A stretch of DNA of 64,000 nucleotides, from the NCBI GenBank assembly GCA_020633195.1, contig JACKEC010000027.1, positions 81,037 through 145,036 on the forward strand. The letters are read 5' to 3'. Shown here one piece after another: positions 42,527-52,297 of the stretch. The DNA comes from Sandaracinaceae bacterium (GTDB taxonomy: Bacteria; Myxococcota_A; Polyangia; Polyangiales; Sandaracinaceae). The stretch's first letter is position 1. Each line of letters begins with the position of its first letter. Below the pieces are notes generated by a model. The model did not search any database and had not been told where the DNA came from. It saw only the letters and a list, made by a program, of their open reading frames with translations. Made by a program: the position numbers and the translations under genes.

Positions 42527-42716
42527 GCAGAGCGACTTTGCAATGGGGGTGCCCGACCCACGATCCGTGGGAAAGACTGGCTCGGGAGCGCGATCTGGCG
42601 ACCGCGGTGACCGGTAGGTGGCTCCTCGGCCGTTCCAGTCCCCACCGAGCGCTGCGTCGAGTCCGCAGCGGGACGGCGACCGAGCCACCCCCGTGGGCAG
42701 CTGCTATCCTCGCCGT

Positions 42717-43922
42717 GTGATCCGGAACCCGCACGCCGTCCTGGTGCTCGCGCTCACCTTGATCGCGACCCCCGCCGCGGCGCAGACCGCGGGGCAGCTG
42801 TCGAACCCCGGAGGCCCCACGCCCTCGCGGCCGGCGCAGGCCACGCCGGCCACCCCGCCCGCGACGCCGCCCGCCGCGCCCAGCGACGACGTGCCGGCGC
42901 CGCCCGGCTCGGACGTCGCTCCGCCGGACGAGTTCGCCGACATCGACGACGCGGGCGGCGAGGACGCCGCGCCGAGCGAAGAGCGCATGCGCATGCTCGT
43001 GATCGACGCGGCGGTGTTCGGCGTCGACCCCGTGGTCGGCCGCGTGGCGAGCGCGCAGATGCGCGCAACGGGAGAGGCGCTCGGCTACGAGGTGCTCGCC
43101 CAGCCCGAGACCGTGGCGGCCGCGCAGCAGCTCCAGATGCCCTACCCGCCGACCCCCGCCGACCTGTGGCGCGTGTCGTGGGTCGCGCGCGTGCATCGCG
43201 GCGCGTTCGCGCGGATCTGGTCGCACGCCGGCCAGTACGTGATCGAGGTCAGCGTCGCCAGCCTCGACGGCTCCGGCCCGTTCTTCGCGCGCGGGACCGC
43301 GGGCTCGGACGACTTCCGGCAGTCCGTGGATCGCCTCCTCCGCACCGCGCTGCCCGCGCCGAGCGTGTGGACCGAGCAGCAGCGGCAGCCGCCCCCCGAA
43401 GAGGTCACGCCCGACCACCCCGTCGAGGAGCTCGACGACTTCGACGACAGCCCGCCGCCGCGCGAGACGCCCCCGGCCGAGCCCGAGCCGGAGCTGCGCC
43501 GCTTCTCGCTCGCGCTCCAGACCGAGGCCGCCTTCGGCGTCTCGAGCGACTTCTTCTACAACCACCTGATCGGGCTGCGCCTCGACTTCCGGATCACCCG
43601 GGACATCCTGCTCGGCGCGTACTTCTCCTACGCGAACGTCAACGCGCGCAACGGCCGCGCCGACAACATCTTCTTCATGCTGCAGTTCGAGGACCGCATC
43701 CGGCTCTCGAGCGACCTCGACCTCACCATCCCGCTGCGCGCGGCCGTCGGGTACCTGCCGTTCAACGGCCCCGTGATCCGCCTCGCGGCCGGCCTGAACT
43801 ACGCGGTGAGCCCGGACTGGGAGATCGGCGCCGACCTGATCGTGCCGACGTTCTGGATCCTCGCCGACGGCGGCACCGCGGTGAGCCTCGACGTCGGCCT
43901 CGAGGTCTCGTACCGGTTCTGA
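42717..43922 (+). CDS. Exported protein with C-terminal outer-membrane barrel
   Basis: A 401-residue protein with signal peptide (AVLVLALTLIATPAAAQTAG) and a Pro/Ala/Asp-rich linker. A domain of about 110 residues follows (LVIDAAVFGVDPVVGRVASA, IWSHAGQYVIEVSVASLDGS). Then comes a C-terminal barrel-like region (FSLALQTEAAFGVSSDFFYN ... LLGAYFSYANVNARNG ... LGLEVSYRF) ending in Phe, as outer-membrane barrels do. Start is GTG at 42717. The barrel would sit in the outer membrane with the N-terminal domain in the periplasm. It is divergent from the kinase gene and 4 bp before a multi-helix membrane protein. Confidence 0.7.
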   Translation: MIRNPHAVLVLALTLIATPAAAQTAGQLSNPGGPTPSRPAQATPATPPATPPAAPSDDVPAPPGSDVAPPDEFADIDDAGGEDAAPSEERMRMLVIDAAVFGVDPVVGRVASAQMRATGEALGYEVLAQPETVAAAQQLQMPYPPTPADLWRVSWVARVHRGAFARIWSHAGQYVIEVSVASLDGSGPFFARGTAGSDDFRQSVDRLLRTALPAPSVWTEQQRQPPPEEVTPDHPVEELDDFDDSPPPRETPPAEPEPELRRFSLALQTEAAFGVSSDFFYNHLIGLRLDFRITRDILLGAYFSYANVNARNGRADNIFFMLQFEDRIRLSSDLDLTIPLRAAVGYLPFNGPVIRLAAGLNYAVSPDWEIGADLIVPTFWILADGGTAVSLDVGLEVSYRF

Positions 43923-43926
43923 GCGC

Positions 43927-44952
43927 GTGGGCGTGACCGTCTACGGGAGCAGCGGTCTCGCCGAGGTCATCGGCTACCTGCTCATCCTGTTCGTGGGGCC
44001 GCTCCTCGGCGCCGCGGTAAGCGCCATCGCCACGGCGGCCGTCACCACGCTCGCCGTGCTCAGCGCGGTCCACGGGCTCGGCCTCGGCATCGCGTTGGGC
44101 AGCCACCGGCTCGACCGAAGCGGCCACTGGATCGTGCGCCCCCTGCTCTTCAGCGCGGCCTTCGCGGTGCTCTCGATCGGGAGCCTGACCTCGAACGCGG
44201 TGCTGATCGTGGCCACGCTCATGGTGGAGGAGGTGTCCTGGTGGACGCTGGCCGCCCCGGCCTCCGCGCTCATCGTGCAGATCGCGTCCGGCGTGATCGC
44301 CGCGCTCTGGGCGATCGACCGCGTGGTGCGGCTCCTCGGCGACTACGCGTCGCAGGCCGGCATCGGCGACGGCGAGCGCGCGGGCGTCTGGTGGCGCCGC
44401 CTGAAGGTCGGGACGCGCTGGAGCTCGACCGCGGTCTGGGTGCTCGCCGGGCTCGCGCTCGTGGGCGGCTCGCTCCTGGGGCTCGTGATCACCATCCCGC
44501 TCCTCGCCATCGCCGAGGGCGGCGTGGTCGGGGCGCTGGTCGTGCACGCGCTGCTCATGCTCGTCGGGGCCGTGGCCGGCGGCGTGGTGACCGTCACGCG
44601 GATCGCCATGCTCCGCCGCGGACGCGAGTCGTCGCGCGAGTGGAACGCGCGCCTCCGCGGCGAGCCGCGCGAGAGCTTCCTCGGCCGGCTGTGGCGGGTC
44701 GTGCTCTCGCTCACCGGCTGGCTCCTCGGCGAGCTGGTCCTCTGGCTCGCGTGCACCGGCGTGGTCGCGTTCGCGCTGAGCGTCGTCGCGGCGGTGCTCG
44801 ACCCCGAGGTCGGCCCGCTCACCGTCCTGCTCGGCGCGCTCGTCCTCCCCATCGCGCTCGGCGGCCTGTGGCTGTCGCGGACCGGCGGCCCGCTCCGCGC
44901 CCTCGTCCCGTCCGCGGACCTCAGCCCTCGAAGCGGAGCTTCCACACCATGA
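43927..44952 (+). CDS. Multi-helix membrane protein of unknown function
   Basis: A 341-residue inner-membrane protein with about eight hydrophobic helices (VIGYLLILFVGPLLGAAVSA, AATAAVTTLAVLSAVHGLGL, VLAGLALVGGSLLGLVITIP, AEGGVVGALVVHALLMLVGA, LTGWLLGELVLWLACTGVVA). A hydrophilic loop with many Arg separates the last pair. No known family. It is read from the same strand as the barrel gene (4 bp gap), likely the same operon. Its 3' end overlaps the mannosyltransferase gene by 32 bp, tail to tail. Confidence 0.65.
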   Translation: MGVTVYGSSGLAEVIGYLLILFVGPLLGAAVSAIATAAVTTLAVLSAVHGLGLGIALGSHRLDRSGHWIVRPLLFSAAFAVLSIGSLTSNAVLIVATLMVEEVSWWTLAAPASALIVQIASGVIAALWAIDRVVRLLGDYASQAGIGDGERAGVWWRRLKVGTRWSSTAVWVLAGLALVGGSLLGLVITIPLLAIAEGGVVGALVVHALLMLVGAVAGGVVTVTRIAMLRRGRESSREWNARLRGEPRESFLGRLWRVVLSLTGWLLGELVLWLACTGVVAFALSVVAAVLDPEVGPLTVLLGALVLPIALGGLWLSRTGGPLRALVPSADLSPRSGASTP

Positions 44953-45625
44953 GCACGGCCTCGATGAAGATCTGCCGGCTCATCTTCGACTTCCCCGCGC
45001 GGCGGTCGACGAAGACGATCGGCACCTCGCGCACCTGGAAGCCGCGGCTCACCGCCCGCCATGTCATCTCGATCTGGAACGAGTAGCCCTCGGAGCGCAC
45101 GCCGCCCAGGTCGATCGCCTCGAGGACCTCGCGCCGCCACGCCTTGTAGCCGCTCGTGAGGTCCTTGAGCGGCAAGCCGAGGATCGTGCGGCTGTAGATG
45201 CTGCCGCCCTTGGACAGGAAGTGGCGGCCCGGGCCCCAGCCGTCGACGCCGCCGCCGGGGATGTTGCGCGAGCCGAGCACGACGTCGGCGCCGCGCTCGA
45301 TCGCGGCGAGCATGTCCGGGAGGTAGCGCGGGTCGTGGCTCAGGTCCGTGTCCATCTGGACGAGCACCTCGTAGCCCTCGCGCAGCCCGTGCCGGAACCC
45401 CTCGAGGTAGGCGCTGCCGATCCCGAGCTTGCCGCTGCGGTGCAGGACGCTCACCCGCTCGTCGCGGCCGGCGAGGCGATCGGCGATCTTCCCGGTCCCG
45501 TCCGGGGACGCGTCGTCGACGACGAGCACGTGCGCCTCGGGCAAGACGTCGTGCAGGGACTCCACGAAGCGCTCGAGGTTGTCGCGCTCGTTGTAGGTCG
45601 GTGTGACGACGAGGACCCGGGACAT
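44921..45625 (-). CDS. Polyprenol-phosphate mannosyltransferase-like GT2 enzyme
   Basis: A 234-residue family-2 glycosyltransferase similar to dolichol-phosphate mannose synthase (Ppm1/DPM1). It has VLVVTPTYNERDNLERFVES, VLVVDDASPDGTG (first Asp pair), EVLVQMDTDLSHDPRYLPDM with the DxD, VVLGSRNIPGGGVDGWGPGR and KDLTSGYKAWRREVLEAIDL. It transfers a sugar from GDP-mannose, or a similar donor, to a lipid carrier on the inner face of the cytoplasmic membrane. No extra membrane domain follows, as in DPM1. Tail overlap with the membrane-protein gene. Confidence 0.9.
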   Translation of the reverse strand: MSRVLVVTPTYNERDNLERFVESLHDVLPEAHVLVVDDASPDGTGKIADRLAGRDERVSVLHRSGKLGIGSAYLEGFRHGLREGYEVLVQMDTDLSHDPRYLPDMLAAIERGADVVLGSRNIPGGGVDGWGPGRHFLSKGGSIYSRTILGLPLKDLTSGYKAWRREVLEAIDLGGVRSEGYSFQIEMTWRAVSRGFQVREVPIVFVDRRAGKSKMSRQIFIEAVLMVWKLRFEG

Positions 45626-45762
45626 GGCGGCGGAGACTAGCCCTCACGCGCCGAGATGTCAGGCGATCCCGGCCGCCGCGGACAACCTGACACGACGGCC
45701 CGGTCTCCTGGGCCCGCGCGCCCCGGGACGGGCTCGGCACGAGCGTTGCGCAGTCCCTCGGC

Positions 45763-46593
45763 ATGCGCGCTCGCGCCGGCATCGTCCTGGTCACCGTGTG
45801 CCTCACCGGCTTCTTCGTCGGCTCGGGGCTCGCGCAGCTCCTCGCCCCCTCGCTCGAGCGCGTGCGCCCCCCGCCCCTGCGCCGCTTCGACGTACAGGAG
45901 ACCTTCGCGCCCGACACGCTGACGGGCGGGCTCTTCGCGCCGATCGACGAGGACCCGCCCGAGCCGCCCCTGCCCGGCGGCCCCGAGGACGTGGCCTGCG
46001 AGGTCCCGTGGCGGCTCGTCGGCACCATGCTCGACCGGCGCCGCCCGACGCAGTCCTTCGCGGCCATCCACACCCCCGAGGGCTCGCGCCTCATCGCGGT
46101 GTCGATGACCCACGAGGAGCTCACGCTCGTGTCGCTCGACGCCGACTCGGCGACCCTCGAGCGCGGGGACGGGCGGCGGTGTCGGATCCACATGTTCGCG
46201 ACCGAGACCACGACCACGACGATCACGGCGCTGCCCGAGGTGGCGGCGCCCCCCGAGCACCCCGGCATCCGGCGGATCAGCTCGAGCCACGTGGAGCTCG
46301 ACCCGAGCGTGGTCGGGTCGTTCGCGGACCTCCGCGTGCGGATGATCCCGGAGATGCGCGGCGGACAGATCGCCGGCGTCCGGGCCTACGGGATCCGCGC
46401 CGACAGCCCGCTCGCGGCGGCCGGGCTCGCGAACGGGGACCTCTTGAGCCACATCGACGGAATCGAGATCTCCAGCCCCGACGTCGGCCTCGGCGCGCTC
46501 GGGCGCCTCCGCTCCGGCCAGCCCGTGCGCGTGACGGTGACGAGCCGCGGCGGCGCTCCGCGCGAGGTCACGCTGTCCATGACGCGGCCATGA
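45763..46593 (+). CDS. GspC-like type II secretion protein with PDZ domain
   Basis: A 276-residue inner-membrane-anchored protein. A membrane helix (IVLVTVCLTGFFVGSGLAQL, residues 7-26) is followed by an HR-type domain (PWRLVGTMLDRRRPTQSFAA ... RLIAVSMTHEELTLVSLDAD) and a C-terminal PDZ domain (VRAYGIRADSPLAAAGLANG, then DLLSHIDGIEISSPDVGLG). This is the layout of GspC, which couples the inner-membrane platform to the secretin in type II secretion. No other gsp gene lies nearby, so it stands alone. It is divergent from the mannosyltransferase, 137 bp away. Confidence 0.8.
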   Translation: MRARAGIVLVTVCLTGFFVGSGLAQLLAPSLERVRPPPLRRFDVQETFAPDTLTGGLFAPIDEDPPEPPLPGGPEDVACEVPWRLVGTMLDRRRPTQSFAAIHTPEGSRLIAVSMTHEELTLVSLDADSATLERGDGRRCRIHMFATETTTTTITALPEVAAPPEHPGIRRISSSHVELDPSVVGSFADLRVRMIPEMRGGQIAGVRAYGIRADSPLAAAGLANGDLLSHIDGIEISSPDVGLGALGRLRSGQPVRVTVTSRGGAPREVTLSMTRP

Positions 46594-46654
46594 GGAGCGA
46601 TTGAACGCCCCCCCTTCGCGTGACAGGCTCGGCCGTCTCTTTCCCGGGGAGCCC

Positions 46655-48451
<1,797 letters not shown>

Positions 48452-48470
48452 ACCACGTTATCCTCGGGCG

Positions 48471-48908
48471 GTGCGGATCGCGATCGCGCTCCTGACGCTC
48501 ACGATGACGGCCTGCGGCGGCGGCGCGGACGACGCGGCCGGGGCCGACGGCACGTCGGGCGGCGAGGACGCGGTCGCGTCGAACCAGAACGCGCCGGCGC
48601 CCGCGCCGTACGTGCCCGCGATCCGCGAGGCGCCTCCGGTGACCGACCGCGCGGGGTCGAGCCGCGAGGCGCCGATGATGGCGTGCGGCCCCGCGGACTC
48701 GTACCGGCGGGTCGCCGAGTACCGCTGCCCCGACGGCACCGTCCCGCTCGGCGGGAGCCCCTCGGCGGGCGCGAGCGCGCGCGTCGGCAACGTCGGCGCC
48801 AACTCGACGGGGCACATCATCGACCTGTACCGCGTCCCCTGCCCCGGCGGCGTCGTGGAGGTGCACGTGGACATGTACGGCTGCCCGGAGATGCAGGGGG
48901 CCTTCTGA
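48471..48908 (+). CDS. Small lipoprotein
   Basis: A 145-residue lipoprotein with GTG start; the signal peptide ends in MTAC|GGG. An Asp/Gly/Ala linker and a Pro-rich stretch are followed by a Cys-containing domain (ACGPADSYRRVAEYRCPDGT, then GHIIDLYRVPCPGGVVEVHV with CPEMQGAF at the end). The domain has four Cys, likely two disulfides. Its stop lies just upstream of the DUF4230-like gene. Function unknown. Confidence 0.65.
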   Translation: MRIAIALLTLTMTACGGGADDAAGADGTSGGEDAVASNQNAPAPAPYVPAIREAPPVTDRAGSSREAPMMACGPADSYRRVAEYRCPDGTVPLGGSPSAGASARVGNVGANSTGHIIDLYRVPCPGGVVEVHVDMYGCPEMQGAF

Positions 48909-48946
48909 GCGACCCCGCGCCGCCGCCCGACGCGCCGGCCCGCGGC

Positions 48947-49570
48947 GTGGGCCCCGCGCTGCGAGGCGCCGCCACGGTGCTGCTCGTGATCGTGCTCGCG
49001 TGCCTCGGCAGCGTGGTGGTGACGTGGATCCGCGCGGCGGTGACGCCCGACCCCGAGCCCACCGAGGTGCTCGAGGTCCGGCCCACCCCGAGCGTGGTGA
49101 TCGCGATCCGCGACCTCGCGCGCCTCGAGACGACCTCGTTCCACGTCGAGCGCGTGATCGACATGACCTCGACCCAGCGCCGCCTCTTCGGGCTCGTGCA
49201 GGCCGAGGACAGCATCCTGCTCGTGGCGGCGGCGGACATCGTGGCGGGCGTCGACCTCGCCGACGTCAGCGAGGACGACGTGGTCATCGAGGGCGAGCGC
49301 GTGGTCCTCACCGTCCCCGCCCCCGAGATCTTCACCGTCGCGCTCGACAACGAGCGCACCTACGTCCACCGCCGCGACACCGACGTGCTCGCGCAGCGCA
49401 GCGCCAACCTCGAGACGCGCGCCCGCCGCGAGGCCGAGCGCACGCTCCGCGAGGCGGCGATCGAGGCGGGCATCTACGACCGCGCCCGCGCGAGCGCCGA
49501 GCGCAGCCTCGGCTCCCTCGTCCGCTCGCTCGGCTACGAGGACGTCACGGTGCGCTTCCGCGATCCGTGA
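48947..49570 (+). CDS. DUF4230-like membrane protein
   Basis: A 207-residue protein with one N-terminal membrane helix (AATVLLVIVLACLGSVVVTW). After it comes a domain reading VIAIRDLARLETTSFHVERV, LVAAADIVAGVDLADVSEDD, VVLTVPAPEIFTVALDNERT, then a charged helix RREAERTLREAAIEAG and a final SLVRSLGYEDVTVRF. This follows the DUF4230 pattern. The frame runs from further upstream; the GTG at 48947 just before the helix is the most likely start. A CTG at 48905 overlapping the previous stop is an alternative. Confidence 0.7.
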   Translation: MGPALRGAATVLLVIVLACLGSVVVTWIRAAVTPDPEPTEVLEVRPTPSVVIAIRDLARLETTSFHVERVIDMTSTQRRLFGLVQAEDSILLVAAADIVAGVDLADVSEDDVVIEGERVVLTVPAPEIFTVALDNERTYVHRRDTDVLAQRSANLETRARREAERTLREAAIEAGIYDRARASAERSLGSLVRSLGYEDVTVRFRDP

Positions 49571-49640
49571 CCCTCCCGGCTCAGCGGCCATCGCGGTCGT
49601 GGACACACACGCTCGGCTGCCGCCAGCCGTCCTGGCCGTG

Positions 49641-49749
49641 GAATTTCGCGCGAAGAACGCGAAGGGAGCAAAGGGAGCGGTAGGGGAGGACGATCGGGGA
49701 CCGCCGAGAAAACCTCTTTGCCTCCTTCGCGACCTTCGCGCGAAATTCA
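49641..49749. repeat. Inverted dispersed repeat (GAATTTCGCGCGAAG arms)
   Basis: In the 254-bp gap after the DUF4230 gene, the arm GAATTTCGCGCGAAGAACGC (49641 onward) reappears inverted at 49705-49749, which ends CTTCGCGCGAAATTC and begins CGAGAAAACCTCTTTGC. The right arm is also present at 32398-32443. Palindromic arms of this kind suggest a non-autonomous mobile repeat. No gene is seen in the gap. Confidence 0.65.
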
Positions 49750-49824
49750 GGGGCTGGCCCGCCGCCTGCCCTTCGGGGTCGTGGAGTTTCGCGACAAGAG
49801 CCCGAGGGTTTCGATCCCGATGAG

Positions 49825-50352
49825 CTAGCCGCCGAGGTGGTCGAGGATCCACTCGAGGGAGCGCGTCCGGCGCGCGTCGCTGGCCAGGAACGCGGCGAGC
49901 GCGGGCGGGTCGAACACGCGGACCTCCGCGACCTCCTCGGGCTGCGCGACGTAGGGGCCGTCGTGGACGCCGCGGTAGAGGACGAAGTGCTCGTAGTGGA
50001 CCCCCGGCTCGGGTCCGAACGCGCCGAGGCGCTCGAGCGGGGCGGTCACCCCGAGCTCCTCCTCGAGCTCGCGGGACGCGACCGCGTCGTAGATCGCGTC
50101 GAGGTCGTCGTCAGGCCGCGCGGGATCCGGGTAGTCGGGCTCCTCGACGTGGCCCGAGGCGCTGACGTCCCACGCGTCGGCCCACGTGCGCTTGAGCGGG
50201 TGGCGGCGCTGCAGGACCAGGCGGCCGGCCGTGTCGTACAACAAGACTTGCACGCTCCGATGGGGCAGGCGCTCGGCGTGGCAGGTGGCGCGGCTCACCC
50301 AGCGCACGAAGCGGTTCTGGGCGTCGACCTCGGCGACTCGCAGCTCGGACAT
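49825..50352 (-). CDS. Nudix hydrolase, isopentenyl-diphosphate isomerase/YfcD-like
   Basis: A 175-residue Nudix protein. Start is the ATG at 50352 (MSELRVAEVDAQNRFVRWVS). Key parts are VQVLLYDTAGRLVLQRRHPL, TWADAWDVSASGHVEEPD, and the Nudix helix AVASRELEEELGVTA, in which the RELEEELG core is intact. The loop before the helix is longer than in MutT, as in the IPP-isomerase/YfcD branch. Substrate unknown. It follows the upstream minus-strand gene with a 16-bp gap. Confidence 0.88.
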   Translation of the reverse strand: MSELRVAEVDAQNRFVRWVSRATCHAERLPHRSVQVLLYDTAGRLVLQRRHPLKRTWADAWDVSASGHVEEPDYPDPARPDDDLDAIYDAVASRELEEELGVTAPLERLGAFGPEPGVHYEHFVLYRGVHDGPYVAQPEEVAEVRVFDPPALAAFLASDARRTRSLEWILDHLGG

Positions 50353-50368
50353 CGACGCGGAGCTTGCG

Positions 50369-51073
50369 TCAGCGGAGGCGCACGAGCGAGGCGGCGCCGC
50401 CGTACCCCCGCGCGTAGTGGAGGACGACGCCCTCCGCGCGGCCGAGCACGAGCTCGCCGCCCACCTCCTCGACGTGGCCGAGGCCGCTCGGCACGCCGTC
50501 CGGGAACGCGCAGCGGACGAGCGGGACGCGCGCCGCGGACTCCCCGTCGGCGGGGTACGTCGGCACGGTGGGCGGGTGCGCGGGGTAGACGTCGGTGGGC
50601 TCGACGCGACACGTGAGGCGCAGCGTCGCGGCGGCCGTGGTCGTCGTCGGCTCGGGCGCGTCGCCCATGCCCGCGGCCTCCACCCGGCCCTGCCGCACCT
50701 GATCGAAGCGGAGCTCGAGCGCCCCCGACGCGCGGGTCGCGCGCCCCGTGTACGCGAGCGTCGCGCGCTCGGTGGTGTAGCTGAAGTCGCGCTCGCCCTC
50801 GGAGAAGCGGCCGCGCGAGGGGCCGAAGACGTGACGCTGGGTGCGCTCGAAGCCGAGCTCCGCGTGCCCGCTCGCGTCGACGCGCAGCGTGATCTCGGTC
50901 TCCTCGGAGCTCGACGCGAACGACTGCGAGCAGCTGTCCTCGCTGCGCGCCTCGATCCGGGACCGCAGCGCCAGCGGCGACTGGAGCGAGGGGACCGCCA
51001 CCGTCGACGCGTCGGCGTGGGCGACGGCGGCGGTGGCGAGGACGAGGCAAGCGGCGAGACCACGTCGCGGCAT
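50369..51073 (-). CDS. Exported protein of unknown function
   Basis: A 234-residue protein with a signal peptide (RRGLAACLVLATAAVAHADA); the start was chosen there rather than at 51124. The mature part is beta-rich with few features: SEDSCSQSFASSSEETEITL, LGFERTQRHVFGPSRGRF and FDQVRQGRVEAAG in the middle, and PLVRCAFPDGVPSGLGHVEE near the end. Three Cys are present. It is probably a periplasmic or outer-membrane protein. Operon with the Nudix gene. Confidence 0.6.
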   Translation of the reverse strand: MPRRGLAACLVLATAAVAHADASTVAVPSLQSPLALRSRIEARSEDSCSQSFASSSEETEITLRVDASGHAELGFERTQRHVFGPSRGRFSEGERDFSYTTERATLAYTGRATRASGALELRFDQVRQGRVEAAGMGDAPEPTTTTAAATLRLTCRVEPTDVYPAHPPTVPTYPADGESAARVPLVRCAFPDGVPSGLGHVEEVGGELVLGRAEGVVLHYARGYGGAASLVRLR

Positions 51074-51237
51074 GGTCGATGGTACGCCGGGCGCGTCCGA
51101 TTCCTTGGCTGCCAGGCGGGTCAAAGCTGGCGGACAGATCGGGCGCGGCGCGGGGATGGGCCGGTTCTCGCGACGATCGTGGGGGTGGCACGGGCGCTGC
51201 CAAGGGTCGGGGCCACACCCGAGACAAGGAGACTCCG

Positions 51238-51720
51238 ATGACCGACTTCCGCCCCTTCGCCTTCGCCCTCGTCACCACCCTCGCGCTGTCCGCCTGCGGC
51301 GTCGAGGAGATCACCGAGCCCGCCGAGGAGGCGACCGCGCCCGCCGCGGCCGCGCCGCCCGCCGCGGCGGAGCCCGAGCCCGCGGCGCCCGCGGCCCCCG
51401 CCGCTCCCGAGGCCACCGGTGGCGCGATGACCATCGCCGCGCTGCGCGCGAGCTTCACCGCGGATCAGGCGGGGCTCGTCGGCCGCGAGGTGACCGTCCG
51501 CGGCCTCTTCTCGAGCGCGACGAGCGTCGGCGGGACGCTCAACAACATCTCGATGCTCGGCAGCCGGGACGACGACTTCATGAGCTCGGTGATCTGCGGC
51601 TTCGGGGACGACGCGCCGGCCTCGGTAGACCTGACCCAGTACGCCGAGGTCACCGTGCGAGGCCGCGTGCGCGAGCGCTTCGGGCGCCCCGCGCTCGAGG
51701 ACTGCGCCATCGTCGAGTGA
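51238..51720 (+). CDS. Lipoprotein with Ala/Pro/Glu linker and OB-like domain
   Basis: A 160-residue lipoprotein (FALVTTLALSAC|GVE). A Pro/Ala/Glu linker spans about residues 25-60. The C-terminal domain reads LRASFTADQAGLVGREVTVR then GLFSSATSVGGTLNNISML and YAEVTVRGRVRERF with ALEDCAIVE at the end; this resembles the OB-fold tRNA_anti-like domain of several secreted proteins. AAGGAG precedes the start. It is divergent from the exported protein gene. Confidence 0.7.
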   Translation: MTDFRPFAFALVTTLALSACGVEEITEPAEEATAPAAAAPPAAAEPEPAAPAAPAAPEATGGAMTIAALRASFTADQAGLVGREVTVRGLFSSATSVGGTLNNISMLGSRDDDFMSSVICGFGDDAPASVDLTQYAEVTVRGRVRERFGRPALEDCAIVE

Positions 51721-51786
51721 CGCTCGCGGACCTCCGTCACGCGCCGCGGTCGAGTCGACGACTCCGCCGCGGCGCGCGCGCGTCCG

Positions 51787-52008
51787 TCAGGCGTGGCCGA
51801 CCGGGCCCCGCGCGCGCGCGTCGACGTGCACGGGCAGCGCGTGCAGCGCCTCACCGAGCGTCGCCCAGAGCGCCTCGGCGCCGGCGGGCGGGAGCCGCAG
51901 CGTCACCGCGCCCATGTGGATCGCGAGCGCGTTGCACTCGGGGCAGAAGGAGATCGCGGCGGCGGAGCCGCGGGCGAGCGTCACGTGGCGACAGCTGGCG
52001 TCGTTCAT
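51787..52008 (-). CDS. Small CxxC protein in a Fur-box operon
   Basis: A 73-residue protein with a CPEC motif (AAAISFCPECNALAIHMGAV, about residues 17-36) followed by a short helix (GAEALWATLGEALHAL). The CxxC could bind metal or a cofactor. A good ribosome site (GGAGG) lies 8 bp before the ATG. It is the second gene of a two-gene operon downstream of a Fur box, so it is probably made when iron is scarce. Homologues of unknown function are likely to exist. The Arg/Pro-rich tail may be variable. Confidence 0.65.
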   Translation of the reverse strand: MNDASCRHVTLARGSAAAISFCPECNALAIHMGAVTLRLPPAGAEALWATLGEALHALPVHVDARARGPVGHA

Positions 52009-52029
52009 GGTCGGTCCTCCAAGCGTCCG

Positions 52030-52212
52030 TCACTCCGCCGCGAGCGCGAGCTCGGGCACCCAGGGCAGCTCGAGGCGCTCGGGCGGCTCGCGTCGCTCGC
52101 GCGCCACCGCGCGCGCGAGCGCGCGGGAGGCCTGCGGATCGGGAGCCCGGCGGCGCTCGACGAGGACGTCCTCGTCGCGGAGCGTCCCGAGCACGGGTTG
52201 CTTCGGTGACAT
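52030..52212 (-). CDS. Very small protein, first gene of Fur-box operon
   Basis: A 60-residue charged protein, MSPKQPVLGTLRDEDVLVER onward, with a helix RALARAVARERREPPERLEL and a terminal PWVPELALAAE. It has no transmembrane segment and no known family; it does not match HemP. It starts 18 bp from a Fur-like box, overlapping the expected promoter region, and the CxxC gene follows after 21 bp. Both are probably iron-regulated. Confidence 0.55.
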   Translation of the reverse strand: MSPKQPVLGTLRDEDVLVERRRAPDPQASRALARAVARERREPPERLELPWVPELALAAE

Positions 52213-52230
52213 GAGGCCACCTTAGCTAGT

Positions 52231-52245
52231 TGAGAATGATTGTCA
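52231..52245. promoter_or_regulatory. Fur box
   Basis: TGAGAATGATTGTCA matches the 7-1-7 Fur consensus TGATAATNATTATCA at 12 of 14 fixed positions. It is AT-rich in a GC-rich background. It lies 18 bp before the 60-residue gene on the minus strand and 52 bp before the PI-PLC-like gene on the plus strand, so it may control both. Confidence 0.75.
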
Positions 52246-52297
52246 ATCGCAACAACACGGGATCGGCCCATCGGCGCTTCGCGCGTAGGCTGTCGAT

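Noticed and set aside
44921..44952. Frameshift or fusion between membrane protein and mannosyltransferase genes
   Set aside because: They are on opposite strands and simply overlap at their 3' ends; both reading frames are intact.
52030..52212. HemP-type hemin uptake protein
   Set aside because: Size and Fur box fit, but the typical HemP core (L.GG..V.I.H.G..Y.LR.T) is absent.
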